Position numbers and translations under genes: made by a program. From Pseudomonadota bacterium (GTDB lineage: Bacteria; Myxococcota_A; UBA796; SXON01): a stretch of DNA of 64,000 bases. The notes beneath the pieces were generated by a model. That model worked only from the letters and a program-made list of their open reading frames with translations, made no database searches and was not told the DNA's origin. The stretch is from assembly GCA_005778355.1 (NCBI GenBank), contig SXON01000059.1, positions 19,897-83,896 on the forward strand, written 5' to 3'. This document shows positions 7,895 through 16,629 of this stretch, piece after piece (the stretch's first letter is position 1; each line of letters begins with the position of its first letter).

Positions 7895-8422
7895 ATGGAA
7901 ACCCCCGTCTCCGCTAACTTCGACCCGAAGCTCAAGATCTACCTGGTGCTCCAGGTCGCAGCGGTCCTCTGCGTCACCATGGTGGGCCTGTTCGTGCTCC
8001 CCGCGTGGGTGGTGCTCGGCCCGATCTGGGCGCACTTCTACTTCCCCACGATCACCGCCACGCTCACCGACCGCGCCCTGCTCTACAGCCACGGCGTGCT
8101 CTTCCGGCAGGAGATGAGCATCCCGCTCGACAAGATCCAGGACGTGTCGCTCATGCACGGGCCGTTGCTCGACGCCTTCGGCCTGTGCACGCTGAGGGTG
8201 GAGACCGCCGGTGGTGGACAGGCCGGCTCCGCCGCCGTGCTCGTGGGCGTGCGCGACGCGGCGAACTTCCGCACCGCCGTCATCGCCCGTCGCGACGCCG
8301 CCGCCAGCCAGGGGCGCTCCACCGCCGAGACCGAGATCGGCTTGCTCCGAGAGATCCGCGACACGCTGCTGCGCATCGAGGCACGGATGGCGACACGCGT
8401 GGATGACGGCCCCTCGTCGTAA
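7895..8422 (+). CDS. Membrane protein with bacterial PH domain
   Basis: A 175-residue protein with two hydrophobic helices at about residues 15-50 (YLVLQVAAVLCVTMVGLFVL and WVVLGPIWAHFYF). A bacterial PH-like domain of the YdbS/YdbT type follows (LTDRALLYSHGVLFRQEMSIPLDKIQDVSLMHG... LRVETAGGG). The C-terminus is a short coiled coil (ETEIGLLREIRDTLLRIEARM). Such proteins sit in the inner membrane; their molecular role is mostly unknown. No operon partner is obvious, because the next gene is on the other strand. Confidence 0.8.
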   Translation: METPVSANFDPKLKIYLVLQVAAVLCVTMVGLFVLPAWVVLGPIWAHFYFPTITATLTDRALLYSHGVLFRQEMSIPLDKIQDVSLMHGPLLDAFGLCTLRVETAGGGQAGSAAVLVGVRDAANFRTAVIARRDAAASQGRSTAETEIGLLREIRDTLLRIEARMATRVDDGPSS

Positions 8423-8755
8423 GCGATTGTCGCGCGAAACGGATCCGTCGTGAGCACAAGCTGCATGAACGGGCACGCGCTCCCCCGCCCGTGCGGGGTT
8501 CCCAACCCGGCGGCGTCACCACCGACCAGCCAACCTACATTTTCGACCGGCGCCTCCATCCCGCCTCGGCGTCGCTAGCGTTCGCGTCCCGTTCGAGTAG
8601 CCTGTGCTCGCGACGTTTCCGGTCCAGCTATCATCCGCTCACGACGGCCCTCCCCGAGGGGGGCATTCCCGACGGGCGCCCAGCAGCGGGCAGGCCAGGC
8701 GTCGGCCCTTCGAACCCGACAGACGCGCCGAACACGGCCGTCGCGGCTGGCCCCC
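8423..8755. other. Gene-free stretch
   Basis: About 330 bases between convergent genes. No convincing coding frame, RNA gene or strong hairpin was seen. Slightly lower GC around 8530-8640 may mark untranslated or decayed sequence. Confidence 0.5.
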
Positions 8756-9343
8756 TCAGGCGCGCTCCGCCCCGAGAGCCTCCACCTGCGCCAACCACTT
8801 CGCCCGGCGTTCCGGCGTGGAGAGGCGCACGATGCCGAGGGCGGTCCCCCGAATCGGGCGGACCCCGCAGTACCCGAGCGTGATCCACTTCAGCGCGTTG
8901 TGGGCGGGACGTCCCGAGAGCCACCAGAGGTACCAGGGAGTGTCGAGGGTGTAGATGATCCGCGCCGAGCGACCGGTGAGCAGGCGGTCCCAGGTGGTGG
9001 CCTTGCCGGGGTGTTTGCGGAAGAAGAAGCCCGGCAGGAACACGCGATCCAGGAAGCCCTTGAACAGCCCGGGTACCGACCCCCACCACACCGGGTGGAT
9101 CACCACCAGGTGCTCGGCCCACCGGATCGCCTCCTGCGCCGCGAGAAGGTCGGGCTCCAACTCCGTGCGTTGACGGTAGCCGTACTGGAGGTTGGGATTG
9201 AAGGAAAGATCGCGTACCACCACCTCGCGCACCTCGGCGCCAGTGGCCTCGGCGCCACGCTTGTAGGCGGCGTGCAGCGCGAAGCAGAAGCTCTGGGCGT
9301 CGGGGTGACCGTTCAAGATCAGGATGCGAGCAGGCTTTGCCAT
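8756..9343 (-). CDS. NAD(P)H quinone reductase, flavodoxin fold
   Basis: A 195-residue member of the KefF/MdaB/NQO1-like flavodoxin-fold family. The N-terminus (ILILNGHPDAQSFCFALHAAY) has the GHP phosphate-binding loop for FMN or FAD. The HPVWWGSVPGLFKGFLDRVF motif is the characteristic active-site and substrate-loop segment. It reduces quinones or similar electrophiles in the cytoplasm with two electrons from NAD(P)H. The ATG at 9343 is used because the conserved domain starts directly after it. The gene stands alone, convergent with the PH-domain gene. Confidence 0.88.
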   Translation of the reverse strand: MAKPARILILNGHPDAQSFCFALHAAYKRGAEATGAEVREVVVRDLSFNPNLQYGYRQRTELEPDLLAAQEAIRWAEHLVVIHPVWWGSVPGLFKGFLDRVFLPGFFFRKHPGKATTWDRLLTGRSARIIYTLDTPWYLWWLSGRPAHNALKWITLGYCGVRPIRGTALGIVRLSTPERRAKWLAQVEALGAERA

Positions 9344-9430
9344 GGAGCCCGCCCCTATCCGGGATCCTACCCCGCGCCGGCGGGTGCCCCGTGACACAGC
9401 CGTGAAAGCCCCGCGATAGCCGCCGCCGCC

Positions 9431-10558
9431 ATGGACTTCGTCCCACTGCGCTTCCCGACCGTCGACGAACAACGCGACTTGTTTTACCCCACCGCCTACG
9501 TCGACCATGCGGGCGACGATTGGAACTGCGGCAGCATCACCTACGATGGGCACCAGGGCAGCGACTTCGGCGTGGGCAGCTGGAGCGGCATGGAGGAGGG
9601 TCGCGAGGTGGTGGCGGCCGCGAATGGCATCGTGGTCGACGTGCACGACGGCGAGTACGACCGCTGCACCGGCGAGTCCGCCGACTGCTCCGGCTACGGC
9701 AACTACGTCTTCTTGCGGCACGCCGACGGGCGGTACAGCTTCTACGGGCACATGTCCACCGACAGCGTCTCGGTGTCACTGGGCGACTTCGTGGCTTGCG
9801 GGGAGCCGCTCGGCATGGCCGGTTCCTCCGGACACTCCACCGGACCGCACCTGCACTTCGAGGTGCGCGAACCGGACTGGTCAGTGGTCGAGCCCTTCGC
9901 CGGTCGGTGCGGCGCAGACCAGACCAGTTGGAACGAGCAGGGCGAGTACGACAGCACGCCCGCCACCACATGCCCGAGCTACCCCGGCTGCGAGGCCGTC
10001 ACGACGCTCAGCTGCGGCGACACGTGGACCGGACGCAGCGACGACCCCGGCTCCACCGACAACATCGCCTGGTACGGCTGCACCGAGGGCACCGAGGAAG
10101 GCAATGAGATGAGCTTTGCCTTCGCGACGGATCGCGACGAGCCGGTGCGCGTGAGTGTCACCGGTCTCGGCGACGACCTCGACCTCTTCCTCATGCCCGG
10201 GACCGCCTGCGACGGGCAGGCCTGCCTGGCGTCGAGCGTGGAGTCGAACGCCGCGCCCGAGCACATGGAGTTCGACGCCACCGCCGGGGAGATCTACACC
10301 CTGATGGTGGATGGCTACGGCGGCGGCGCGAGCGCGTTCACGCTGGCCGTCGAGTGCGAGGGAGCGCTGCCACAAGCCGACGACACCGGCGAGAGCGACA
10401 GCAGCAAGCCACGGCCCTCGCCGCGGGCGCAGGCCGAGGCGACGACCCCGGGAGCCGATTGCGGCTGTGCCTCGACGCCGCGACGGGCCTGGACGAGCTG
10501 TCTCGTGCTCGCCATCCTCCGCCGTGCCCGCCCTTGCCGGATATCTACTATACGTTAG
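9431..10558 (+). CDS. M23-type metallopeptidase with PPC domain and MYXO-CTERM tag
   Basis: A 375-residue LytM/M23 peptidase that would cut peptidoglycan cross-links or other Gly-rich peptides. Zinc motifs are present: GHQGSDFG (H-x3-D) near residue 40 and GPHLHFEV (HxH) near residue 145. Residues 190-320 look like a bacterial pre-peptidase C-terminal domain, with the pattern DLDLFLMPG and YTLMVDGYGG. The C-terminus is a linker, then DCGCAS, a short hydrophobic run and Arg, like MYXO-CTERM. Odd point: an in-frame TGA at 9392 forces the ATG at 9431, which leaves no signal peptide before the catalytic domain. Confidence 0.82.
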   Translation: MDFVPLRFPTVDEQRDLFYPTAYVDHAGDDWNCGSITYDGHQGSDFGVGSWSGMEEGREVVAAANGIVVDVHDGEYDRCTGESADCSGYGNYVFLRHADGRYSFYGHMSTDSVSVSLGDFVACGEPLGMAGSSGHSTGPHLHFEVREPDWSVVEPFAGRCGADQTSWNEQGEYDSTPATTCPSYPGCEAVTTLSCGDTWTGRSDDPGSTDNIAWYGCTEGTEEGNEMSFAFATDRDEPVRVSVTGLGDDLDLFLMPGTACDGQACLASSVESNAAPEHMEFDATAGEIYTLMVDGYGGGASAFTLAVECEGALPQADDTGESDSSKPRPSPRAQAEATTPGADCGCASTPRRAWTSCLVLAILRRARPCRISTIR

Positions 10559-10565
10559 ATAACCG
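10538..10565. promoter_or_regulatory. AT-rich inverted repeat before cytochrome lipoprotein gene
   Basis: CGG-a-TATCTA, an 8-base spacer, TAGATA-a-CCG: a near-perfect inverted repeat that spans the end of the M23 gene and lies 12 bases before the next ATG. It is strikingly AT-rich for this genome and could be an operator or a transcription stop hairpin. Confidence 0.45.
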
Positions 10566-10577
10566 ACGAGGCCCAGC

Positions 10578-12167
10578 ATGCTCGTCGCTCACTTTGCCAC
10601 CCTCGTTGCCTGCGGCGCCGCGGGCGACACCGAGCCGACCGCGTCGAAAGACGCCGCCGCCGACACCTCCCCGGCCACCGACACCGGCGAAGGCGACACC
10701 GCCGCCGCGGGCGGCGCCGGCCACGACGACACCGGCCCCGTCGAGCCCGACAGCGGCGACGAGGACAGTGCCCCCGTGGAGGAGATCCCCGACCCCTTCG
10801 CCCCGCAGCCCGATGACGACGAGGGTCTCACCAACGTGGCGGAAGACCTCAAGGACGTGCTGGAGCACGGCGACATGGAGGGGGCCTGCGAGGCCTACGA
10901 GGCCGACCCGGCCGACCGTCGCAAGAAGTTGCTGTGTGGAAAGTCGATGTACTTCGACGAGGGCTTCGGCACCATCGGCATCCCCGCGCCGCTCTTCGAC
11001 TTCGTCAACGAGAGCTTCCCCGACCACACCGGGACCGCCTTCTCCGAGTACGGGCTCTTCCCGAACCCCTACAGCGACGAGGGCCGCCCCATCGGCTTCG
11101 CGCCCGGCGCCGAACTCCCCGACGCCCCCGGGGTGGAGACTGTCGCGCTCACCTGCGCCGCCTGCCACTTCGGCCGCCTTCCCGACGGCCGCTACGCCGT
11201 GGGCGCCGCCAACCACGACTACGAGTACGGCACCCACATGCTCTCGCTGGTGCTGGTACCACAGGTGGCCAACCCCTTCTTCGACGAGAGCGCCCACAGC
11301 GCCGAGGCGATGGCCAGGGTGCAGCCGATCATCGACGACCTGAAGGCCGACTGGATGCTGCAGCTCACGCTGTTGTGGGACCTGCTCCCTCTCCTTTCCG
11401 CGATGGACTCGATGGCGGCGCTCGACGCCACTGCCGAGGGCTACTACGCGAGCTGGGCCCCGGGGACGATGGACTTCACCATCGCGCCGCTGCCCGTCGA
11501 CGACGGCGTGCACACCGTCAGCAAGATCATTCCCCTGTGGGGCATCCCCACCGCCTCCGAGGAGGCCGCCGCCGGGATGCCGCACGCGATGCTCGCCTGG
11601 TCCGGCGGCGCCACCAGCCTCGAGCAGTTCCTCACCGGTTTCGTCGTCATCGGCGGCGGCCCGCTCGACGAGTGGCCCGAGGAGCGCCTCGAGCCGCTCG
11701 CCGAGTACATCCGCTCGCTGCGCGCGCCGGAAAACGCCTCGCTACCCGGCACGGCCGAGAGCCGGGCCCTCGGCGAGTCCGTCTTCTACGACGAGGGCTG
11801 CATCGAGTGCCACGGCGCGCCTCGCGGCGGCGGTGACCGCGTGTACACCTACGCCGAGATCGGCACCGACGACGCGATGATGTACTGGGGCGACCCCGAC
11901 CTCGACGGTGAACTCTGCTGCGGACTCGGCTTCGACGAGGCGAGCGAGGCCACCCACGGCATCAAGTCGCCGCGCATCGCCGGCGCGTGGACGATGGGGC
12001 GCTTCCTCCACAACGGCAGCGTGGAAACCCTCGACGCGCTCTTCTGCCTCGAGGGCAGCCGCCCAACCGGACTCGACGCGCCCTTTGGCGACGACGGGCA
12101 CCTCTACGGCTGCGAGCTACCCGAGAACGAGCGACAGGCGCTGGTCGACTGGCTCCAGGGCATCTAG
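10578..12167 (+). CDS. Di-haem cytochrome c lipoprotein
   Basis: A 529-residue protein with an N-terminal lipobox (MLVAHFATLVAC) and an acidic Asp/Thr/Glu linker to residue 80. Two haem c attachment sites are present: CAACH near residue 195 and CIECH near residue 410. The second lies in a segment like the MauG/cytochrome-c-peroxidase C-terminal domain (GESVFYDEGCIECHG ... SPRIAGAWTMGRFLHNGSVETLDALF). Extra Cys (ELCCGLG) occur. It is likely anchored in the outer membrane and used for electron transfer or oxidation of an unknown substrate. It is followed by a MYXO-CTERM protein gene 20 bases downstream. Confidence 0.82.
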   Translation: MLVAHFATLVACGAAGDTEPTASKDAAADTSPATDTGEGDTAAAGGAGHDDTGPVEPDSGDEDSAPVEEIPDPFAPQPDDDEGLTNVAEDLKDVLEHGDMEGACEAYEADPADRRKKLLCGKSMYFDEGFGTIGIPAPLFDFVNESFPDHTGTAFSEYGLFPNPYSDEGRPIGFAPGAELPDAPGVETVALTCAACHFGRLPDGRYAVGAANHDYEYGTHMLSLVLVPQVANPFFDESAHSAEAMARVQPIIDDLKADWMLQLTLLWDLLPLLSAMDSMAALDATAEGYYASWAPGTMDFTIAPLPVDDGVHTVSKIIPLWGIPTASEEAAAGMPHAMLAWSGGATSLEQFLTGFVVIGGGPLDEWPEERLEPLAEYIRSLRAPENASLPGTAESRALGESVFYDEGCIECHGAPRGGGDRVYTYAEIGTDDAMMYWGDPDLDGELCCGLGFDEASEATHGIKSPRIAGAWTMGRFLHNGSVETLDALFCLEGSRPTGLDAPFGDDGHLYGCELPENERQALVDWLQGI

Positions 12168-12187
12168 GCGGCGCGATAATCGCGGGC

Positions 12188-13915
12188 ATGCTCCCCACTG
12201 TTGCCCTCGCGCTCGCCGCCGCCCCCACCGGCTGGCTCGACGTGGCCGACGGCACCCACGTGGCGGGCTGGGCCAGCGACCCCGACTACGCGGGGCCGAT
12301 CGCCGTCCACGTGTATGTCGACGGCACCATCGTCCGAGGGCTCAGCGCCGACCAGTACCGCGCCGACGTGGGGAGCCACGCGTTCGACTGGTACCACGAG
12401 CCCTTCGGCGCGGGCGAGCACGAGGTGGTCGTCTACGCGATCGGCGTCGACAGCACCGGCGCGCCCGATGGCAACAACCCCTCGCTCTCGGGCACGCCCG
12501 CCAGCTTCGACGTGGGCTGTGCGGGGCTTGCCGGCGACCCCCTCGCCTGGTGCGACGGGAACCCCGCCTACTGGCAAGACCGCCAGTCCGACACGGAATA
12601 CCTCGGTGAAACCTACGTCCGCGCCGGCGTCAACAACAGCTACGGCGGTGTCATCTTCCAGCTTTACGACGAGGACTGGACCGAGAACCTCGTGATGGAG
12701 CACGGCGGCGCTGCGGTCCAGCTCTCCATCTGGGGCTACGACCCCGTGGGCGGCGTGGCCTACTTCAGCCTCGACAGCTGCGACGCCACCCCCTACGCCT
12801 CCGAGGCGGACTGCCTCGCCGCCGGGCACTCGAGCTGCGTGGCGCGCGCCTACCCCGAGGGCGATCACGTGGCAGACTGTCGCACCGTGCAGCCCTGCGT
12901 GGGATGGGACGCGGGGGCCCCCTGGAACCCCATCCAGGCGCAGGGCACCGACTGCGCCTGGAACAGCGGCAGCAACGACGTGGCCTCGGGCGCCTGGGTC
13001 GGCGCCAGCTACGTCACCGCGCACGACACGCCCCGGCACTTCACGAAGTCGGGCGAGGGGGTGTCGGGGATGAGCTTCGACCAGATGGTCACCCCCGGGG
13101 AGAGTTGGCTCGAGGTCGAATACCGCGTCACCTACAGCGGCACGCAGACGTGGTCGGACCACGACCAGGAGGTGCCCGCCCTCTTCACCGCGCACGGGGT
13201 CGACGCGAAATTCTATTGGTACGAGGGTGATAGTCCCTTCGCGTCGAGCAGCAGCAGCGTAGCGGCTACGAGCTCCCCGGTCAACGGCGTGCTCGCCTTC
13301 CCCGGCACCGACCCGGTCACGAGCCTTCCCACGGTGGGCACCACCGCCGAGCGCTGGTGGACCGCGTGTGACAGCGACGACGACCGCTGCGTGACCGTCG
13401 CCAGCTTCGACCGCACGCTCACCCACGCCTCGTTGTCGGCCGACCCGGGCGAGGGCGCCTACCTCACCGCCATGGGGAACTTCAATATCTACCCCGGCTT
13501 CGACCAGACATGGTCGTACGTCATCTTCCCCTACAGGCACGACGCGGTGGTGAACGGTCGCCTCGTGCGCGAGGTGATCTACGAGTTCGCCGCCGCGGCC
13601 GGCTGCACGGCCGAGGTGGCCTGCAACGGCGTCGACGAAGACTGCACCGGGGCAGACCGCTGCGACGAGAGCCCCGTCGATACCGGGGAACCCGCGCCGG
13701 ACAGCGGCGAGCCGCCCTCGGACACGGCACGCGACTCCGGGCCATCGGACACCCACGACTCGAGCACCGAGGGCGGTGACGACGAGGCGACGGAGTCCGC
13801 GCCCGGCGAGGCCCACGCCTTCGGCGACGAGCCCTGCGGCTGTCACTCGGCCGCGCCCCACTCCCTCCTGGCCGGTCTCGCCGCGTTGTTGTATACGCGA
13901 CGGCGCCCCTCATGA
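12188..13915 (+). CDS. Large exported protein with MYXO-CTERM tag
   Basis: A 575-residue exported protein. The ATG at 12188 gives an uncharged signal peptide (MLPTVALALAAAPTGW). Residues 15-95 form a beta domain (HVAGWASDPDYAGPIAVHVY, GEHEVVVYAIG) seen at the N-terminus of other myxobacterial surface proteins. Further Cys-rich beta regions follow (DSCDATPYASEADCLAAGHS). Near residue 480 is a MopE-like CNGVDEDCTG motif, then a Pro/Ser/Thr/Asp linker and the tag EPCGCHSAAPHSLLAGLAAL with Arg at the end. Its stop overlaps the next ATG (ATGA). The catalytic role, if any, was not recognised. Confidence 0.78.
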   Translation: MLPTVALALAAAPTGWLDVADGTHVAGWASDPDYAGPIAVHVYVDGTIVRGLSADQYRADVGSHAFDWYHEPFGAGEHEVVVYAIGVDSTGAPDGNNPSLSGTPASFDVGCAGLAGDPLAWCDGNPAYWQDRQSDTEYLGETYVRAGVNNSYGGVIFQLYDEDWTENLVMEHGGAAVQLSIWGYDPVGGVAYFSLDSCDATPYASEADCLAAGHSSCVARAYPEGDHVADCRTVQPCVGWDAGAPWNPIQAQGTDCAWNSGSNDVASGAWVGASYVTAHDTPRHFTKSGEGVSGMSFDQMVTPGESWLEVEYRVTYSGTQTWSDHDQEVPALFTAHGVDAKFYWYEGDSPFASSSSSVAATSSPVNGVLAFPGTDPVTSLPTVGTTAERWWTACDSDDDRCVTVASFDRTLTHASLSADPGEGAYLTAMGNFNIYPGFDQTWSYVIFPYRHDAVVNGRLVREVIYEFAAAAGCTAEVACNGVDEDCTGADRCDESPVDTGEPAPDSGEPPSDTARDSGPSDTHDSSTEGGDDEATESAPGEAHAFGDEPCGCHSAAPHSLLAGLAALLYTRRRPS

Positions 13916-15603
13916 TCCTCCTCGTCGCCACCGTCCTCGCCACCACGCTCACCGAGACGTCATCGTCCACGGTGGAGGCCGGTGTCACCCTCACGCAATA
14001 CCGGGCCTCGTCGCCATCGACCGACGTGTGGGTGCTGAGCGTCGATCTCTGTGCCGACGACGTCTACGTCGATGCCACCCGCGAGACCGCGAGCTACCAG
14101 TCCACTGGGGGCTGGGCGAGCGACCACGACCTCTCCGCCGCCAGCAACGGCGATTTCTACAAGACCGACCCGGTGCGGGTGTACGGCGACGCCTACGGCG
14201 GGGGTGTCCGGTGGCCCTCGGGCAACACCGGCTGGGACAGCGACTACAGCGACGAGTGGTACTGGGAGCACTACGGCTGGATCGCCTTCGGTCACGACGA
14301 GGTGTGGTTCAGCCACACCGGCTGGGTGAAGGGCAACGTGTCCGGTCTCGCGTTTGGCATCGACAACACCGACCCCACGCCATCTCCCCCGGACGGTGTA
14401 CTGGCGATGGTGAGCGGCTTCCCGGAGCTGGTGGTCGAGGGCCTTCCGATGGTGTGTGCCGACCCGACCGACAGCGACTGTTTCCCCGATCGGAGCGACA
14501 TGCGAGAGCGGCACCCTCGCACGGCAATGGGGATCTCCGAGGACATGAGTACCTTCCTGATCGTCGTCGCCGACGGCCGGACGGATGACAACGACGGGCT
14601 CTACGGCAGCGAGCTCGCCGACATCATGGGACAGCTTGGCGCCTGGGAGGCCTTCAACCTCGACGGCGGCGGCAGTTCACAGTTGTGGACCGACGGAGAG
14701 AGCTACATCAACGACTACGATGGCAACAACTACGGCGACGGCGCCCGCACCGTGGCCAACCACTGGGGCATCTTCGCCGGGGGACGGAGCTACCTCGCGG
14801 CGCGCCCCGGGCACTGCGCCACCGCGCCACCCTGCGAGGCACTGCCACCCGGCGGCGGCGTGCTCGACGACACCGGCGCCTGCTTCCGCGGCTTCGGCGA
14901 CCAGGCCTACTGGCGCGACGAGTCCTCGGGCCACGGGGGCAGCCTGCGCTGGACCAACGCCTTCGAGGCGGACCGGGCCGACAACTGGGCCTGGTGGCGC
15001 ATGGAGCTCGAAGAGGCCGGCGACTACGAGGTTTTCGTCTACGCCAGCGCCGAGTTCTCCGTGTTCGACGACGTGGAGTACGAGGTGCGCGCGGACGGCA
15101 CGAGCACGACGCTTCGCATCGACCCGTCCGGCCACGAGGGCTGGGTGTCGATCGGCACCTACAGCTTCGCCGCGGGCGGCGACCAGTGGGTGGCGCTTTT
15201 CGACCATCAGGGCGACGATCCCGGCAGCAACCAGCACATCGTGGCCGACGCGGTGCAGCTGCTGCGCGTGGGGGAGTACTGCGGCGACGGCGCCTGCGCC
15301 GAGAGCGAGCGTTGCACCTGTGACGACTGCCCCGCGACCGACGAGGTCGAGAGCAACGGGCTCGACGACGACTGCGACGGCGAGGTGGACGAGGCGCTGC
15401 CCGACACCGGTGCCGAGCCGGACTCGGGGGACGAGCCCACGGACACCAGCGATCCGGACGCGCGCGCCGACTCCGAACCGCCCCCGAGCGGCGCGGCCTC
15501 GTCGATGTCGCCGCGCGAGGGATGCGCCTGCGAGAGCGGCGGCACCGCGCTCCTCTGGACGCCCCTTGCGCTGGCACCACTCCGCCGCGCGAGGAGGCGC
15601 TGA
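13912..15603 (+). CDS. Phosphodiester glycosidase (NAGPA-type) with golvesin-like domain and MYXO-CTERM tag
   Basis: A 563-residue exported enzyme. Residues 20-295 match the NAGPA/phosphodiester glycosidase fold: the HPRTAMGISEDMSTFLIVVA segment, the GLYGSELADIMGQLGAWEAF helix and NLDGGGSSQLW are the family signatures. Residues 320-445 resemble the golvesin-type C-terminal domain (DYEVFVYASAEFSVFDDVEY). Then come a Cys-rich MopE-like stretch (NGLDDDCDGEVDE), an acidic linker and GCACESGG plus a hydrophobic run and Arg. The family hydrolyses sugar-phosphate diesters, so a cell-wall or exopolysaccharide target is likely. It overlaps the preceding gene by ATGA. Confidence 0.85.
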   Translation: MILLVATVLATTLTETSSSTVEAGVTLTQYRASSPSTDVWVLSVDLCADDVYVDATRETASYQSTGGWASDHDLSAASNGDFYKTDPVRVYGDAYGGGVRWPSGNTGWDSDYSDEWYWEHYGWIAFGHDEVWFSHTGWVKGNVSGLAFGIDNTDPTPSPPDGVLAMVSGFPELVVEGLPMVCADPTDSDCFPDRSDMRERHPRTAMGISEDMSTFLIVVADGRTDDNDGLYGSELADIMGQLGAWEAFNLDGGGSSQLWTDGESYINDYDGNNYGDGARTVANHWGIFAGGRSYLAARPGHCATAPPCEALPPGGGVLDDTGACFRGFGDQAYWRDESSGHGGSLRWTNAFEADRADNWAWWRMELEEAGDYEVFVYASAEFSVFDDVEYEVRADGTSTTLRIDPSGHEGWVSIGTYSFAAGGDQWVALFDHQGDDPGSNQHIVADAVQLLRVGEYCGDGACAESERCTCDDCPATDEVESNGLDDDCDGEVDEALPDTGAEPDSGDEPTDTSDPDARADSEPPPSGAASSMSPREGCACESGGTALLWTPLALAPLRRARRR

Positions 15604-16614
15604 GTGCCGCCCGCAAAGCCGCCCCCCCACTTCACTGCCTTCCGGCTCGAACGCCCCGGGGGCTGCGCGGTCCGCGTGCCCCGCGCGGGCCTGCTCCTCG
15701 GCCGGAGCCCCGAGTCGGACGTCATCCTCACAGACCCGGCAGCGTCGCAAAGGCAGGCCATCCTCCTCGGCTCCAGCGCCGGCCTCCAGCTCTTCCCACT
15801 GGGACGCAACCCCACGCTCCACAACGGACGTGCCGCCGTGGCGGGGGCGATGCTGGCCGATGGCGACAACATCGAGGTGCCCGGCGGTCGCTACGTCCTC
15901 CGGGCGGGCGCCGGCACCTCGACCGAGCTGGTGTCGCCGCGCTGGCTCGCCTTCTCAACCGGCGAGCGGTACGGCGTGCCCACGCCGCGCTGCTCATTGG
16001 GCGGCGGGGACGACGACGACATCGCCGTCCCCGGCTGGCCCCCAGGCGCGCTGCGTTTTCTCGTGGCCCAGCACGCCCTGTCCGTCGTGCTCGGCATCGC
16101 GTGCATCGTCAACGGCGAGCCCCACGAGCCCGGGGAGGTCCTCGCGGCGGCGCCCAGCGACAGCTTCGCGCTCGGTGGCCGACAGTTCAGGTTGCTCGCC
16201 GCCGACGACGACCAAGGCGGGGCCACGCTCCTCGGCCGAGTTCCAGAGAGCTCCGCCGTCGCGGCCCGTTTCGAGTTCCTCCCGAGCGGCGGACGCCTGG
16301 AACTGGAGTTCGGCGACGCCGCCGCGGCCCGGGCGGTCGAGCTCCCCGAGCTGCGCGCGCGCCTCTTCGCCGTGCTGCTCGCGCCAGGGGGCGGTTTCGA
16401 GCCCGGCGACGAGGTGCCCGACGAGCTGGTGATCGCGGGCGTCTGGCCGCGCGCCGGCGGTCGCGACCGCGGCGACCTCAACCAGCTCGTTCACCGCGCG
16501 CGCCGGGATCTCCTCGCGGCGGGCGTCGACCCGGAGCGCGTCCTGCACCGGCCGCGGCGCGGGGGCTCGGTGCGCCTGTTGCTCGCCGCCGGCGCCGCCG
16601 TGCGCATCGCGTAG
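15604..16614 (+). CDS. FHA-like tandem domains with winged-helix C-terminus
   Basis: A 336-residue cytoplasmic protein whose GTG start directly follows the previous stop. Residues 10-105 have the FHA pattern (GLLLGRSPESDVILTDPAAS ... NGR ... LADGDNIEVPGG). Residues 110-200 look like a second, more degenerate FHA unit (DDDIAVPGW, IVNGEPHEPGEVL). Residues 240-330 read as an OmpR/SARP-like winged helix (ARLFAVLLAPGG, DLNQLVHRARRDLLAAGVD, RRGGSVRLLL). FHA domains bind phosphothreonine, so the product is a plausible transcription factor controlled by the kinase encoded 15 bases downstream. Confidence 0.78.
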   Translation: MPPAKPPPHFTAFRLERPGGCAVRVPRAGLLLGRSPESDVILTDPAASQRQAILLGSSAGLQLFPLGRNPTLHNGRAAVAGAMLADGDNIEVPGGRYVLRAGAGTSTELVSPRWLAFSTGERYGVPTPRCSLGGGDDDDIAVPGWPPGALRFLVAQHALSVVLGIACIVNGEPHEPGEVLAAAPSDSFALGGRQFRLLAADDDQGGATLLGRVPESSAVAARFEFLPSGGRLELEFGDAAAARAVELPELRARLFAVLLAPGGGFEPGDEVPDELVIAGVWPRAGGRDRGDLNQLVHRARRDLLAAGVDPERVLHRPRRGGSVRLLLAAGAAVRIA

Positions 16615-16629
16615 CGGACTTGCGGTAGC

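Noticed and set aside
10538..10565. Rho-independent terminator
   Set aside because: The palindrome is AT-rich in its stem and has no T-run after it, so it is listed as a regulatory candidate instead.
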